Shown here in pieces: positions 34,412 to 43,401 of a stretch of 64,000 bases of DNA (the stretch's first letter is position 1; each line of letters begins with the position of its first letter). The DNA is from Thermincola carboxydiphila (lineage in GTDB: Bacteria > Bacillota > Thermincolia > Thermincolales > UBA2595), in assembly GCA_016841045.1 (NCBI GenBank), contig JAENZX010000001.1, forward strand, positions 205,541-269,540, in the 5' to 3' direction. Position numbers and translations under genes: made by a program. The notes below the pieces were generated by a model. The model saw nothing but the letters and a program-made list of their open reading frames with translations, made no database searches and was not told the origin of the DNA.

Positions 34412-35317
34412 TTAACCTACCTCACTTTCCTGTTCAGTGCCGGTATCAGCTGATTTAGATTCAATATCCAGGATATTAATTTCTTCCTTAAACGCGTCCA
34501 AGCCAACTCTTGCAACTGTATCTGCAATACGCTCCCCCTGCTGGCCAAGCCTTTCAAAAGCAGAAATGGTTCGTTCAACAGCTTCAATTACTTCATCTTC
34601 CTGTAAGAACTCTGCCGCTACTTTACCAAGTACAGGCAATCTACCGATTTTACCCCCTACATAAAGGAGATATCCTCTTCTCGTTTCTTCCCAAGCGTCT
34701 ACAGGGCACGATGAAATGCAATTCCCTTCAAAGAGGCATCTTTTCCGGTTAAGCACTGGTTTGCCGTCTACCATTTCAATAGCTTTACCAGGGCAGACCC
34801 TTTCACACAGCCCGCAGCCGATACACTTATCTTCGATGAGAACTGGGTCAATCACCCCTACAAGTCCTATATCGTTTTCCTGTGGTTTGGAACATGAGTT
34901 GGGGCAGCCGCATATCCCTATTTTGGTTTTCATAGGTACCGGGCGGCCAAAAAACGCCTTATCCAGTTCTTCAGCACAGGCTCGGGAGTTGGTCAGTCCA
35001 TTCTGACAGACCTCCAAACCGGGGCAGGCTACCACAGTCCTGATTCTGGGACCACACGTCCCGGTAGTAAGGCCGTAATTCGTTATTTCTTTCTTCATAT
35101 TATCGTAATCATTAATTTTAACCCAGGGTATCTCTGCGCCCTGTCTAGTTGTTACATGTACATAGCCCTTGCCATAAGTATCAGCTAGGTCAGCAAGCTT
35201 GCGGAGTTGGTCACTGGTTAAATTTCCTGCAATACTGCGGAACCTAACAATAAAAGTATCTTTCTGCCTTTGCCGCAAAAACCCGCCTTTTTTTAGTTCA
35301 TTATAATCAATAGTCAT
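34412..35317 (-). CDS. Sirohaem sulfite reductase with fused 2x[4Fe-4S] ferredoxin
   Basis: 301 residues. N-terminal ferredoxin-like half domain; sirohaem-[4Fe-4S] ligands in ACPGLEVC and CGCPNSC; C-terminal ferredoxin CIGCGLCERVCPG and CLFEGNCISSCPV. This compact single-subunit form resembles the AsrC/DsrA-like assimilatory enzymes of anaerobes. It reduces sulfite to sulfide for the downstream carrier and cysteine synthase. First gene of its operon, behind a CymR-like operator. Confidence 0.9.
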   Translation of the reverse strand: MTIDYNELKKGGFLRQRQKDTFIVRFRSIAGNLTSDQLRKLADLADTYGKGYVHVTTRQGAEIPWVKINDYDNMKKEITNYGLTTGTCGPRIRTVVACPGLEVCQNGLTNSRACAEELDKAFFGRPVPMKTKIGICGCPNSCSKPQENDIGLVGVIDPVLIEDKCIGCGLCERVCPGKAIEMVDGKPVLNRKRCLFEGNCISSCPVDAWEETRRGYLLYVGGKIGRLPVLGKVAAEFLQEDEVIEAVERTISAFERLGQQGERIADTVARVGLDAFKEEINILDIESKSADTGTEQESEVG

Positions 35318-35345
35318 GGTTAACTCACCCCTTCATTTGGCAGCT

Positions 35346-35372
35346 CAATTCCTACTTAACCTATCGGAATTG
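35346..35372. promoter_or_regulatory. CymR/Rrf2-like operator upstream of sir
   Basis: CAATTCC, 13-nt spacer, GGAATTG. Shares ATTCCTA..TATCGGAATT and spacer length with the site upstream of mec (38500-38522), so one regulator probably controls both operons. CymR of bacilli binds similar GGAATT-containing sites. Confidence 0.75.
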
Positions 35373-35482
35373 TCATTTTTATTATGTACATGTTACCAAA
35401 CCCTACTACACTCTGTCAAGCTGTTTTTTATTCTACTATTCTACTATTTTTTATTGGTTTATTCTACGTAATTTAAAAAACA

Positions 35483-35526
35483 AAGACTGACCTCCGCCCT
35501 GATTAAGCAAGGGTGTAGTCAGCCTC
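35483..35526 (-). terminator. Terminator of the mec-metY-iscS operon
   Basis: GGCTGAC / GTCAGTC outer stem and CCCT / AGGG inner stem, followed on the minus strand by TTTGTTTTTT, right after the iscS stop. Confidence 0.75.
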
Positions 35527-35544
35527 CATTAGATGTGGTCACTT

Positions 35545-36687
35545 CTAGCCGTCCTCTCTTCTCAGCCTGTTTATCTGGTCCGTGATTAGTTCTGCAGCCG
35601 TTTTGACTTCTTTATCAGTGGTATACCTCCCAAGGCTTAACCTAAGTGAACCGAGCCCGTATTCCTGCCCTACACCCATTGCCCTGAGTACTCCTGACAT
35701 TTCTGCCGTCCCCTCGTGACAAGCTGACCCGGTAGAAGCAGCAAGTCCTTGGATACCACTAAGGATATCCCCACCCAGAACACCCCCGAATCCAAGGTTT
35801 AAGGTATTGGGCAGCCTGTTAGTTGGGTGCCCGTTTAGAACAATATCGCCAACAGCCTGTTCAAGCATTCTGTGAAGCATATCTCTTAGAAGAGTTAAGC
35901 GCCCGGCTGTTTCCTCCAGCGAATTAAACGCCAAAGCACACGCAACTCCCAGTCCTGCCATATAGGCGACATTCTCAGTTCCCGCCCTGCGTCCATACTC
36001 ATGTGCGGCTCCGTGAATAAGGTTCTCTATTTTGACACCGGTTCTGACATACAGGGCTCCCACACCTTTTGGAGCATATAACTTGTGGCCCGCTATAGTG
36101 AGCATATCTACCTTCAGTTCATCAACATTAGTGATAATCTTCCCGACTGACTGGGCAGCATCTGTATGAAATACTACCCCCTGAGCTCTGGCAATTTCAC
36201 CAATGGCAGACAGCGGCTGGATTGTCCCTACCTCGTTATTGGCATGCATTATGGTTATTAGGATGGTGTCTTCCCCAACAGCAGCCTCCACATCTTCCGG
36301 GGAAACCATTCCAAAACTGTCGACCGGCAGGTATGTCACCCGGTAACCCTGAGTCTCAAGGTAACGGCAGGGATTAATTACCGCGGGATGTTCAATTACA
36401 CTGGTGATAATGTGGTTTCCCTTATCCCGGTTAGCCCAAGCTGCTCCTTTTATGGCATGATTATTGGATTCACTCCCGCCACTAGTGAAAATGACCTCGT
36501 GAGCCTTACAACCAACAAGCTGAGCCACTTGTTCCCGTGCAGTCACGACGGCTTTTCTTGCCTCAATTCCGAACCCGTGACTGCTGGATGGATTGCCAAA
36601 ATTGTCCCGCAGGAAGGGAACCATTGACTCAAATACTTTTTCGTCTACTGGAGTACTGGCATTGTAATCCATATAAATTATTCCCAT
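35545..36687 (-). CDS. Cysteine desulfurase (NifS/IscS family)
   Basis: 380 residues, PLP fold type I. PLP Lys in TIAGHKLYAPKGVGALY; catalytic Cys in STGSACHEGTAEMSGVLRAMG, the group I (IscS/NifS) loop. Converts Cys to Ala and a persulfide. It is third in mec-metY-iscS and is not beside iscU, so it probably supplies sulfur in this assimilation or transfer pathway rather than being the housekeeping Fe-S enzyme (inference). Confidence 0.93.
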   Translation of the reverse strand: MGIIYMDYNASTPVDEKVFESMVPFLRDNFGNPSSSHGFGIEARKAVVTAREQVAQLVGCKAHEVIFTSGGSESNNHAIKGAAWANRDKGNHIITSVIEHPAVINPCRYLETQGYRVTYLPVDSFGMVSPEDVEAAVGEDTILITIMHANNEVGTIQPLSAIGEIARAQGVVFHTDAAQSVGKIITNVDELKVDMLTIAGHKLYAPKGVGALYVRTGVKIENLIHGAAHEYGRRAGTENVAYMAGLGVACALAFNSLEETAGRLTLLRDMLHRMLEQAVGDIVLNGHPTNRLPNTLNLGFGGVLGGDILSGIQGLAASTGSACHEGTAEMSGVLRAMGVGQEYGLGSLRLSLGRYTTDKEVKTAAELITDQINRLRREDG

Positions 36688-36815
36688 GCATTAACCCCCT
36701 TGTTTTAAGTCGTCTTGTATCAATGTTTCCTCGAACAACTTATTTTATTATCCAGCGCCAGCACTCTTCGATTCAACGAATCACTATCCGGCAAGTTTTC
36801 GTGTTTTTCGCTGTA

Positions 36816-38048
36816 TTATATGAGATTCAGGGCCTTGTTAAAGTCCTCAGTAAGGTCTTCAATATCCTCAATCCCGACACTGACCCTTATCATATCAGGG
36901 GTCACACCCATAAGGCTTCTTTCCTCCTCGGAAAAAGCCGAGTAGATAGTAGAAGCAGGATGGATGACAAGAGTACGGATATCACCAATATTTGCGGCAT
37001 TGTAGGCGTATTTCAGACCGTTTATAACCTTAAATGCCTGCCCCTTAGTACCTACGCTAAAGGTAAGAATCACTCCAAACTTCCCCCCAAATTGGAGGGA
37101 TGCGATTTGATGACAGTCATGATTTTTCAGTCCGGGATAATTAACTCCTTCCACCTTATTATGGGCGTCAAGAAATTGAGCCAACTGTATCGCGTTACCA
37201 CACATCCTGTCCATACGGAGGCCAAGAGTTTCCAAGCCCAGGCTGGTAAGGTAGGCATTGAATGGCGCCATACACGCCCCCAAATCACGGTGAAGGCCCT
37301 GTCTCAGTTTTGCCACATAAGATAGGAAAGAAAACTTTTTCCTCATTTCAGCAAGAACTGGAAACTTTTCAGCAGCCCACTGGAATTTGCCGCTGTCAAC
37401 AATCACTCCACCGATAGAATTCCCACCCCCGTTGATTAGTTTGGAGGTTGAATGAACTACAATATCTGCTCCATGCTCAATAGGCCTTATTAAGTATGGT
37501 GTAGTTACAGTATTATCTACAACAAGCGGTATTCCGTTAGAATGAGCTAATTCAGCCAAAGATTGAACATTAGGGACATCCAATTTGGGGTTGCCTATAG
37601 TTTCAATAAAAATCAGCTTAGTCTTTTCACTAATCAGTTGTGAGAAGCTGTCCAGCGAAGAATCCGCTGCAAAAAAGGCTTTTATACCATAAGAAGACAG
37701 GTTCCCAAACAAAGAATAAGTACCGCCAAAAATCCCTGAGGCCGAAACAATCTCATCTCCCGTTTCCAAAAGGTTTAGAACAGCTAGAGAAATTGCTGAC
37801 ATCCCCGATGAACAGGCCACTGCCCCAACCCCTTTTTCAAGCCCGGCTATTCTTCTCTCGAAGGCTTCTACCGTGGGGTTGCTTATCCGTGTATATATAT
37901 GGCCATACGCCATACCTTTAAATATTTTTTCCAGTTCCTCAGCTGTATCGTGCCTAAAGGCCGTTGACTGGTAGATAGGCGTACCAGTTGAGCCTGTAGA
38001 CTTATCAGGCTGGAAGTTTCCATGTAGAAGCCTTGTATTAAACTTCAT
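36816..38048 (-). CDS. metY: O-acetylhomoserine sulfhydrylase MetY
   Basis: 410 residues, Cys/Met-metabolism PLP family. PLP Lys in VVHSTSKLINGGGNSIGGVIVD; YTRISNPTVEAFERRIAGLE at the N-terminus; HPASTIYSAFSEEERSLMGVTPDMIRVSVGIED at the C-terminus. The length and the STSK(L/Y)xxGG context fit MetY over cystathionine gamma-synthase. It makes homocysteine from O-acetylhomoserine (from MetA) and sulfide or carrier thiocarboxylate, as in Wolinella. Between mec and iscS. Confidence 0.92.
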   Translation of the reverse strand: MKFNTRLLHGNFQPDKSTGSTGTPIYQSTAFRHDTAEELEKIFKGMAYGHIYTRISNPTVEAFERRIAGLEKGVGAVACSSGMSAISLAVLNLLETGDEIVSASGIFGGTYSLFGNLSSYGIKAFFAADSSLDSFSQLISEKTKLIFIETIGNPKLDVPNVQSLAELAHSNGIPLVVDNTVTTPYLIRPIEHGADIVVHSTSKLINGGGNSIGGVIVDSGKFQWAAEKFPVLAEMRKKFSFLSYVAKLRQGLHRDLGACMAPFNAYLTSLGLETLGLRMDRMCGNAIQLAQFLDAHNKVEGVNYPGLKNHDCHQIASLQFGGKFGVILTFSVGTKGQAFKVINGLKYAYNAANIGDIRTLVIHPASTIYSAFSEEERSLMGVTPDMIRVSVGIEDIEDLTEDFNKALNLI

Positions 38049-38062
38049 TCTGATTTACTCCT

Positions 38063-38473
38063 TTAGTCCCTTACAAGTATAGGGATTTCTTCATAATTTC
38101 CTGCACGAATAAAAAAACACTTCAATACCGGTTCTTGACCTGCCAGTGATACGATCATATACACAGCATTAGGGTCGTGGGCAAGCCGGATATCTTCTTC
38201 TGAAGGACGTGCCGGTGTCGCGGGGTGACTGTGGTAGTTGCCGAGCATCTTAAGCCCCCTGTCTCTAATTGAGTAGAAGACTTGAAACTGCTCCTCTGGG
38301 TCAAGGGAAAAATGTTCGGGACTATTGTCAACATTTCTCATTGGGTAAATATCCACTACTTCAACATCCTCTTCAGAGAAAGTGCCTGCCAGCATTCCAC
38401 AGCACTCAACAGGTGAATGGTCCAGGGCCTGTTGAATTATTTTATCAACATGTTCTTTGCTAATTGCTATCAT
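38063..38473 (-). CDS. JAMM/MPN+ metalloprotease (Mec/HcyD-like) processing the sulfur carrier
   Basis: 136 residues. Complete JAMM motif: Glu in SPVECCGMLAG, then GNYHSHPATPARPSEEDI (HSHPx7SxxD). Mycobacterial Mec cleaves the cysteine adduct from CysO, and Wolinella HcyD trims HcyS to expose Gly-Gly. The carrier in the neighbouring operon ends GGGR and needs such trimming. First gene of its operon, 15 bp before metY. Confidence 0.93.
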   Translation of the reverse strand: MIAISKEHVDKIIQQALDHSPVECCGMLAGTFSEEDVEVVDIYPMRNVDNSPEHFSLDPEEQFQVFYSIRDRGLKMLGNYHSHPATPARPSEEDIRLAHDPNAVYMIVSLAGQEPVLKCFFIRAGNYEEIPILVRD

Positions 38474-38499
38474 TTTTACGCCCCCTACCTCTCGCGATT

Positions 38500-38522
38500 A
38501 TTCCTAGTATTCTTATCGGAAT
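38500..38522. promoter_or_regulatory. CymR/Rrf2-like operator upstream of mec-metY-iscS
   Basis: ATTCC, 13-nt spacer, GGAAT, with the same ATTCCTA...TATCGGAATT frame as the sir operator. Confidence 0.72.
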
Positions 38523-38592
38523 TCGTTATTTTCTTAGCCATAATATTATCAAAGTATTGATGTAGATGTCAATGAATTTTCGTTTTATTTAA

Positions 38593-38718
38593 AAAGACGT
38601 AACCTTTGATGTTCGGACAGGAAAAGCGTACAAATTGAGCGAATTATTTAAGTCTAGGAAGCGACAATGTAAAAAGCTGGATCAAATTATTGAACTTCAG
38701 ATTAGGAATCAAAAATGA
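38593..38718 (+). pseudogene. C-terminal remnant of a DUF3298-type protein
   Basis: A 41-codon frame reads DVTFDVRTGKAYKLSELFK...LDQIIELQIRNQK and a TGA, with no start codon. The pattern (V/L)TFDxxTGKxxxLSDLF with a following LxxIIxxQI helix is that of the DUF3298/RsiV-PdaC C-terminal domain. The upstream part of the gene is missing. Confidence 0.65.
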
Positions 38719-38729
38719 TATATTAAAAA

Positions 38730-38759
38730 AAGTATCGAAGTGACGACACTTCAATACTT
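38730..38759 (+). terminator. Terminator after the remnant
   Basis: AAGTATCGAAGTG / CACTTCAATACTT stem with loop ACGA and trailing TTTTAAAC; presumably the old terminator of the decayed gene. Confidence 0.75.
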
Positions 38760-38856
38760 TTAAACAATCTCTAGGCCAAGCCGTCTCAATAAATTACCGT
38801 TGACTATATCAAACAATTACTTAAAACTTTTTATGACAAAGGAAGGCGGGGCACGT

Positions 38857-39981
38857 ATGAAAAACATAAACCTGAGACTACTTGGATTAATACTAATCTT
38901 AGCAGTTGGACTTGCTGTTTTCTATAAAAACCTTGATTCTGCCTCTAAAGCCTGCTTTGTTCTGATAGACAAAGTACTAAACCGCCAGGTAAAACAAACA
39001 CAGTCAGCTGGTTCTCCTCCTGAGATAAGCTCAGTAGGTCCGCCTGCCCAAAAAACGGAATTAAAGCATTTTACCTCCGGACAAAACCGCCGCAAAATAG
39101 TAGTTTCCCGCAAGGGAAAATCAAACGAGTTTTGGCTGCAAGGCGCAATCAGCCAGGCATACGATGACATTGGAGGGGTCAGAAGTATTCTTGGAGTGCC
39201 TACCAGCAATGAATACAGATGGAAAGATGGTCTACGACAGGATTTCGAGAGAGGACACTGGCTATTCTGGAGCAGTTCAACAGGTGTAATGGTAGATTAT
39301 AACCCGACCGGTTACGGGAGCGGTAGACTATCAACCCTGCAGCCCCCTATATTTGTCAATGGCAAGCCTACAGTTGAATGGGATACGTTCTCAAAAAATA
39401 ATTATTTCCTTACCCAGGATTTCGGCGAAAACGGGCACCTGGGGCAGGATCTGGGAATAACCGGAAACCCAGACCCGGGTTATGAAGTTCACCCAATCAC
39501 AGACGGAAAAGTCGTCTTTTCGGGGTGGACAGGCAGCAACTCATATGGTTACGCTGTTTTAGTCAGGCATGAGCTGGGCAGCAAACGGTATTTCTATTCA
39601 CAATACTCACACCTTCACAACAACCCGACCGTTATTGTCGGACAATTAGTTAACAAAGCTACAATTCTAGGTCATGTTGGAAATACCGGTAAATCAACCG
39701 GCCCCCATCTTGACCTTCAAATTAAGGAAATACCGCGGCTGGATAACGAAAAATCCATGCACGTCACGCCCTCAGATCTGGGTTATGGCTACACTCGCGG
39801 CCATATTAGCTTTAAAAGTAATATTTACTTTGACCCACGAACAGGACAAACCTATTATAAACCCTCTTACCTGATTGATAACTTTAAAAACGATCCGGCC
39901 TCTTTATTCAATGAGTTTCACAGGATAATAGACTTCAATCCAACCGTGTGGTCACTTCCCCCTCTAATGAATCATGACTGA
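38857..39981 (+). CDS. Membrane-anchored M23 (LytM) domain protein with LGFP-like repeat
   Basis: 374 residues from the ATG at 38857. N-terminal anchor (LLGLILILAVGLAVFY). Residues ~95-150 hold an LGFP-type segment (GAISQAYDDIGGVRSILGVPTSNEYRWKDGLRQDFERGHWLFW). The M23 domain has GHLGQDLGI (HxxxD), SHLHNN and GPHLDLQI (HxD-type), so the zinc site looks intact. Likely a cell-wall peptidase. Its 3' end overlaps the convergent c-di-GMP gene by 18 bp. Confidence 0.85.
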   Translation: MKNINLRLLGLILILAVGLAVFYKNLDSASKACFVLIDKVLNRQVKQTQSAGSPPEISSVGPPAQKTELKHFTSGQNRRKIVVSRKGKSNEFWLQGAISQAYDDIGGVRSILGVPTSNEYRWKDGLRQDFERGHWLFWSSSTGVMVDYNPTGYGSGRLSTLQPPIFVNGKPTVEWDTFSKNNYFLTQDFGENGHLGQDLGITGNPDPGYEVHPITDGKVVFSGWTGSNSYGYAVLVRHELGSKRYFYSQYSHLHNNPTVIVGQLVNKATILGHVGNTGKSTGPHLDLQIKEIPRLDNEKSMHVTPSDLGYGYTRGHISFKSNIYFDPRTGQTYYKPSYLIDNFKNDPASLFNEFHRIIDFNPTVWSLPPLMNHD

Positions 39982-42021
39982 AAAACAATCCTGTGAATCG
40001 GGTTCCTCCTCCCGGGTTTTGGAAAAGAGTTCAATAAACTGACTTACGATGTCAGGATCAAACTGCCTCCCTGCAGACCTGTTGATTTCCTCAAGGGCTT
40101 CCCTACAGGTCTTCACCTTTTGATACGGGCGATTGCTGGTCATAGCATCAAAGGCATCAACCACTGCTGCTATTCTGCCATAGATAGGAATATCCTTACC
40201 GCTTAAGCCAAAAGGGTATCCTGTGCCATCAAACCGCTCGTGATGATACAATGTAAACTGCCTCGCCTTTTCCAAAGACTTTATGGGCTTTATTATTTCT
40301 GCACCGATAAGAGGATGCTTCCTAACAAACTCGAACTCCTCGTCACTCAATTTTCCCGGCTTGCTTAGAATATCTCCCGGGATTTCTATTTTCCCAATGT
40401 CATGTAAAAATGCTCCAATAGAAATATTGTGTATATCCTCCTGGCATAGTCCCATGTGTACAGCGAGCCTGGTAGCATAATTCATGACCCGCTCCGAATG
40501 ACCGTATGTATACTTGTCTTTAGCATTAATAATTGTATTCAGGGTGTGGATTACTTTCATCAAGTCCTGATCTCCCTTGATGTTGACCCGGAGTTCTTCC
40601 AGAACTGAGTAATACATCTGTACTTTGTTGCTCTCCTGCTCCTTTGCCTTATAGAGGGCACGGTCAGCAAACTTGATTAAGTTTTCACGATCTTCCGCAT
40701 CTTTAGGGTATGTAGCTGTACCAATTGAAACAGCGATCCTTACTTCTGTCTCTGCATCCAGAACTATAGGAGTGGTTTGAATCGCAGCACAAAGCTGCTG
40801 TGCTATGGCTAGTCCCTCTTCATGTCCGGTATTGGGGAGAATAGCCACAAATTCTTCCCCACCGTATCTAGCAACAACCCCTGCATTTTTGAAATAACTT
40901 TTCAGTAATAGACTTAGTTGTTTCAAAACTACATCCCCGGCCTGATGACCGAACTGGTCGTTAAATATTTTGAAATTATCAATATCCATCATAACCAATG
41001 TAAGTGGTGCTTCGGGCCCTGCTTTCTCAATATACCTGGATAAAGTGTCCTGAAAAGCCCGATGATTAAGTAACTCGGTTAACCCATCTGTCAATGCCAG
41101 GCTCTGTAGCTTTTTGTTAGAACGTATTAATTCGTGTCTTTGCCTGTTAATCTGGATAATAAAAATGGTAAACGCCAATATGACAGGCAGTAGAACCAGA
41201 ATAATGATAAGAGAATCATAAAAGACTTTGCCCAAGACCTTCCTAACTACTACAGAAACATCCTGATCAACTATTATGGCCCATGATGTTCCCGGAATAG
41301 CCTTTCTTGCTGTCAGTCTAGCATCAGGGGATGTGATTAATTTATAAATATTATTATTTTCTGTAGAAAACGTTTTAGGCTTATAAGTCTCCAACCTATC
41401 GACTTCTTTTAAACTAGAAATCAAGAGTTGTTGGTCTTGATCCACTACATGAAGACTGGCACCACTCTCCAGTTTTATCTTGTTTAGAAAGTTTCTGAAA
41501 AAACGATCGTTCCAAACAGGAGCGTAAAAAACGTTCTCCAGCTTTCCATCCTCCCCATACAAAGGGCAACTTACCACAAATTCAATTTTAGGAAACAGTT
41601 TGGACCGAACGGCTCCTGTTACATATGGTCTGCCCGTCTCTACCGCGCCCTGAAAAAACTCCCTGTCGGAAACATCAAGAATACCAATGTCAGTTCTCTT
41701 GCCGGTCCACCTCATCCCATCACTGTTTGCTAATTCGAGAGACGTTACCTGCTGGTAATATCCCACTTCGTTGAGAAATCGTGAAATCTTTGCACTATCC
41801 CCTGATTTAAGAACAGGCGATCGGCCTATAGCTTCCAAAATCGATATTATTTGTCCTACTGTTTCTTCTGCATAGATGGCTCCATTTTGGGCATCACGAA
41901 CAAGCCTATCCTCATATTCCTGCCAAGAGTAATAGAAATCTACCATAAGCAAAAATACAAAAATCAGCAGAACACTTAAGGTAGCCAAAAGGTTATGTTT
42001 TTTATATACAAAAGTCCGCAT
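39964..42021 (-). CDS. Membrane sensor with dCache, GGDEF and HD-GYP domains
   Basis: 685 residues. Membrane segments at ~13-30 and ~265-290 flank a Cache-type extracellular sensor. GGDEF domain with active site YGGEEFVAI (GGEEF variant, usually active). HD-GYP domain with HDIGKIEIP and HHERFDGTGYP. Could both make and degrade cyclic di-GMP. Stand-alone gene next to a second GGDEF protein gene. Confidence 0.94.
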   Translation of the reverse strand: MRTFVYKKHNLLATLSVLLIFVFLLMVDFYYSWQEYEDRLVRDAQNGAIYAEETVGQIISILEAIGRSPVLKSGDSAKISRFLNEVGYYQQVTSLELANSDGMRWTGKRTDIGILDVSDREFFQGAVETGRPYVTGAVRSKLFPKIEFVVSCPLYGEDGKLENVFYAPVWNDRFFRNFLNKIKLESGASLHVVDQDQQLLISSLKEVDRLETYKPKTFSTENNNIYKLITSPDARLTARKAIPGTSWAIIVDQDVSVVVRKVLGKVFYDSLIIILVLLPVILAFTIFIIQINRQRHELIRSNKKLQSLALTDGLTELLNHRAFQDTLSRYIEKAGPEAPLTLVMMDIDNFKIFNDQFGHQAGDVVLKQLSLLLKSYFKNAGVVARYGGEEFVAILPNTGHEEGLAIAQQLCAAIQTTPIVLDAETEVRIAVSIGTATYPKDAEDRENLIKFADRALYKAKEQESNKVQMYYSVLEELRVNIKGDQDLMKVIHTLNTIINAKDKYTYGHSERVMNYATRLAVHMGLCQEDIHNISIGAFLHDIGKIEIPGDILSKPGKLSDEEFEFVRKHPLIGAEIIKPIKSLEKARQFTLYHHERFDGTGYPFGLSGKDIPIYGRIAAVVDAFDAMTSNRPYQKVKTCREALEEINRSAGRQFDPDIVSQFIELFSKTREEEPDSQDCFSVMIH

Positions 42022-42199
42022 ACGTGCTCTTCCTTGCCTACTTCATTAATTTTCCATCACCCAATTTATTCGACAAAATGATACATTATCCTTTTATAAT
42101 CTTAAGAATATTTCCTGAAAAGAAACGTAACTGACAAGCACATCTCATTATGTAATTTTATATCAAAAGCCTTTTTAACCAGACTTTTTTAAAAGAAAA

Positions 42200-42222
42200 G
42201 CCCCTGCAATATTTGCAGAAGC
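42200..42222 (-). terminator. Terminator after the GAF-GGDEF gene
   Basis: GCTTCTGCAA / TTGCAGGGGC stem followed on the minus strand by TTTTCTTTTA. Confidence 0.75.
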
Positions 42223-42247
42223 TTACATATATTAGTTATGGTTTCTA

Positions 42248-43300
42248 TTAGCAATTTTTATCAGTTGAAGTATCATTATTCCTTTCAGAATTTTTTTTGA
42301 TTTTTTTCATATTATACAGTTTCTTATCCGCTAAATCTATCATCTTATTAATTGACCTGACTTTGTTGTCAATAGTGGTTATGGCCCCCCAGGAAACAGT
42401 AGCTTTAAACTCACATTTGTTAAAGATAAAGCTGATTCCGGCAACAGCAAGTTCGATTCTCTCCGCTATAAAGAGCGCTTCTTCTGCACCTGCACCCGGA
42501 AGTATTACCGCAAATTCATCTCCGCCGTAACGTGCAACAGTATCAGCGGCTCTTACATTATTTTTTAATATTTTTGTGACCTCTTTTAATAGATAATCCC
42601 CAGCAAGGTGGCCATAAGTGTCATTTATTGATTTGAAATTGTTTATGTCAATCATAATGAGCGAAATCGGGTTCCCCTTTTTCTCATCAATAACAGTTTC
42701 CAGCTCGTTTCGGAAATAACCGTAGTTGTAGGCCCCTGTCAAAGGATCCATAATGGCCGCCTTTTTAAGCTCCAACATCAGGTTAGCATTTTCTACGGCA
42801 AGACCCAGGTGACTCCCCAGCATCATAAGAAATTGCCCGTCACGTTCGGAGTATTTAGCCGGAAGAGTACTGTAAACGACAACTACACCTACAACACTGT
42901 CTTTTACAATAATAGGTACTGATGCCATTGATTTGTGTTTAAAGTACTGCTGCATCGCCGGGGTAACTCTGGGGTCTCTCTCGGCGTCAGTAACAATAAT
43001 CATCTGTCGACTTTCAAAGGTCAACCCACTAATCCCCTTGGTTTCATCTATTCCTGCGGGAAAGGGTTTACCACCGTCATGGATGGCAGTCTCAAGCTTT
43101 AACTTGTTCCGGAGATAGCGGCTAAATAAGATATGACACCCTTCACTCTGCATTATATCCCGGATTTTGAGGGCGCTTTCCTGAAGGATCACGTCAATAT
43201 TATGAGACGAATTAAGGATTAAATTAAACTCGTGCAGCATAATCAGTTCAATGTTATTAATTATATTCGATTCATTATTTGAAACAGGCATAGAACTCAT
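42248..43300 (-). CDS. GAF-GGDEF diguanylate cyclase
   Basis: 350 residues from the ATG at 43300 (GGGGAGGG 6 nt upstream). GAF domain at ~30-175 (GISGLTFESRQMIIVTDAERDPRV). GGDEF at ~190-345 with active site YGGDEFAVILPG. No membrane segment, so it is a cytoplasmic c-di-GMP synthase with a ligand- or redox-responsive GAF. Acts alongside the adjacent dCache-GGDEF-HD-GYP protein. Confidence 0.93.
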   Translation of the reverse strand: MSSMPVSNNESNIINNIELIMLHEFNLILNSSHNIDVILQESALKIRDIMQSEGCHILFSRYLRNKLKLETAIHDGGKPFPAGIDETKGISGLTFESRQMIIVTDAERDPRVTPAMQQYFKHKSMASVPIIVKDSVVGVVVVYSTLPAKYSERDGQFLMMLGSHLGLAVENANLMLELKKAAIMDPLTGAYNYGYFRNELETVIDEKKGNPISLIMIDINNFKSINDTYGHLAGDYLLKEVTKILKNNVRAADTVARYGGDEFAVILPGAGAEEALFIAERIELAVAGISFIFNKCEFKATVSWGAITTIDNKVRSINKMIDLADKKLYNMKKIKKNSERNNDTSTDKNC

Positions 43301-43401
43301 CCCATACCCTCCCCGCCCACAGCGCATCTATAATAATTCGGTATTCTTCTGCAAATTCCTTCCCAATATTATAGCATTCTAAAGAATTCCATGTAGTTGC
43401 A

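Noticed and set aside
36537-37325. Plus-strand 262-residue frame over metY and iscS ends
   Set aside because: Antisense to metY, Cys/His-rich shadow composition, no start signal.
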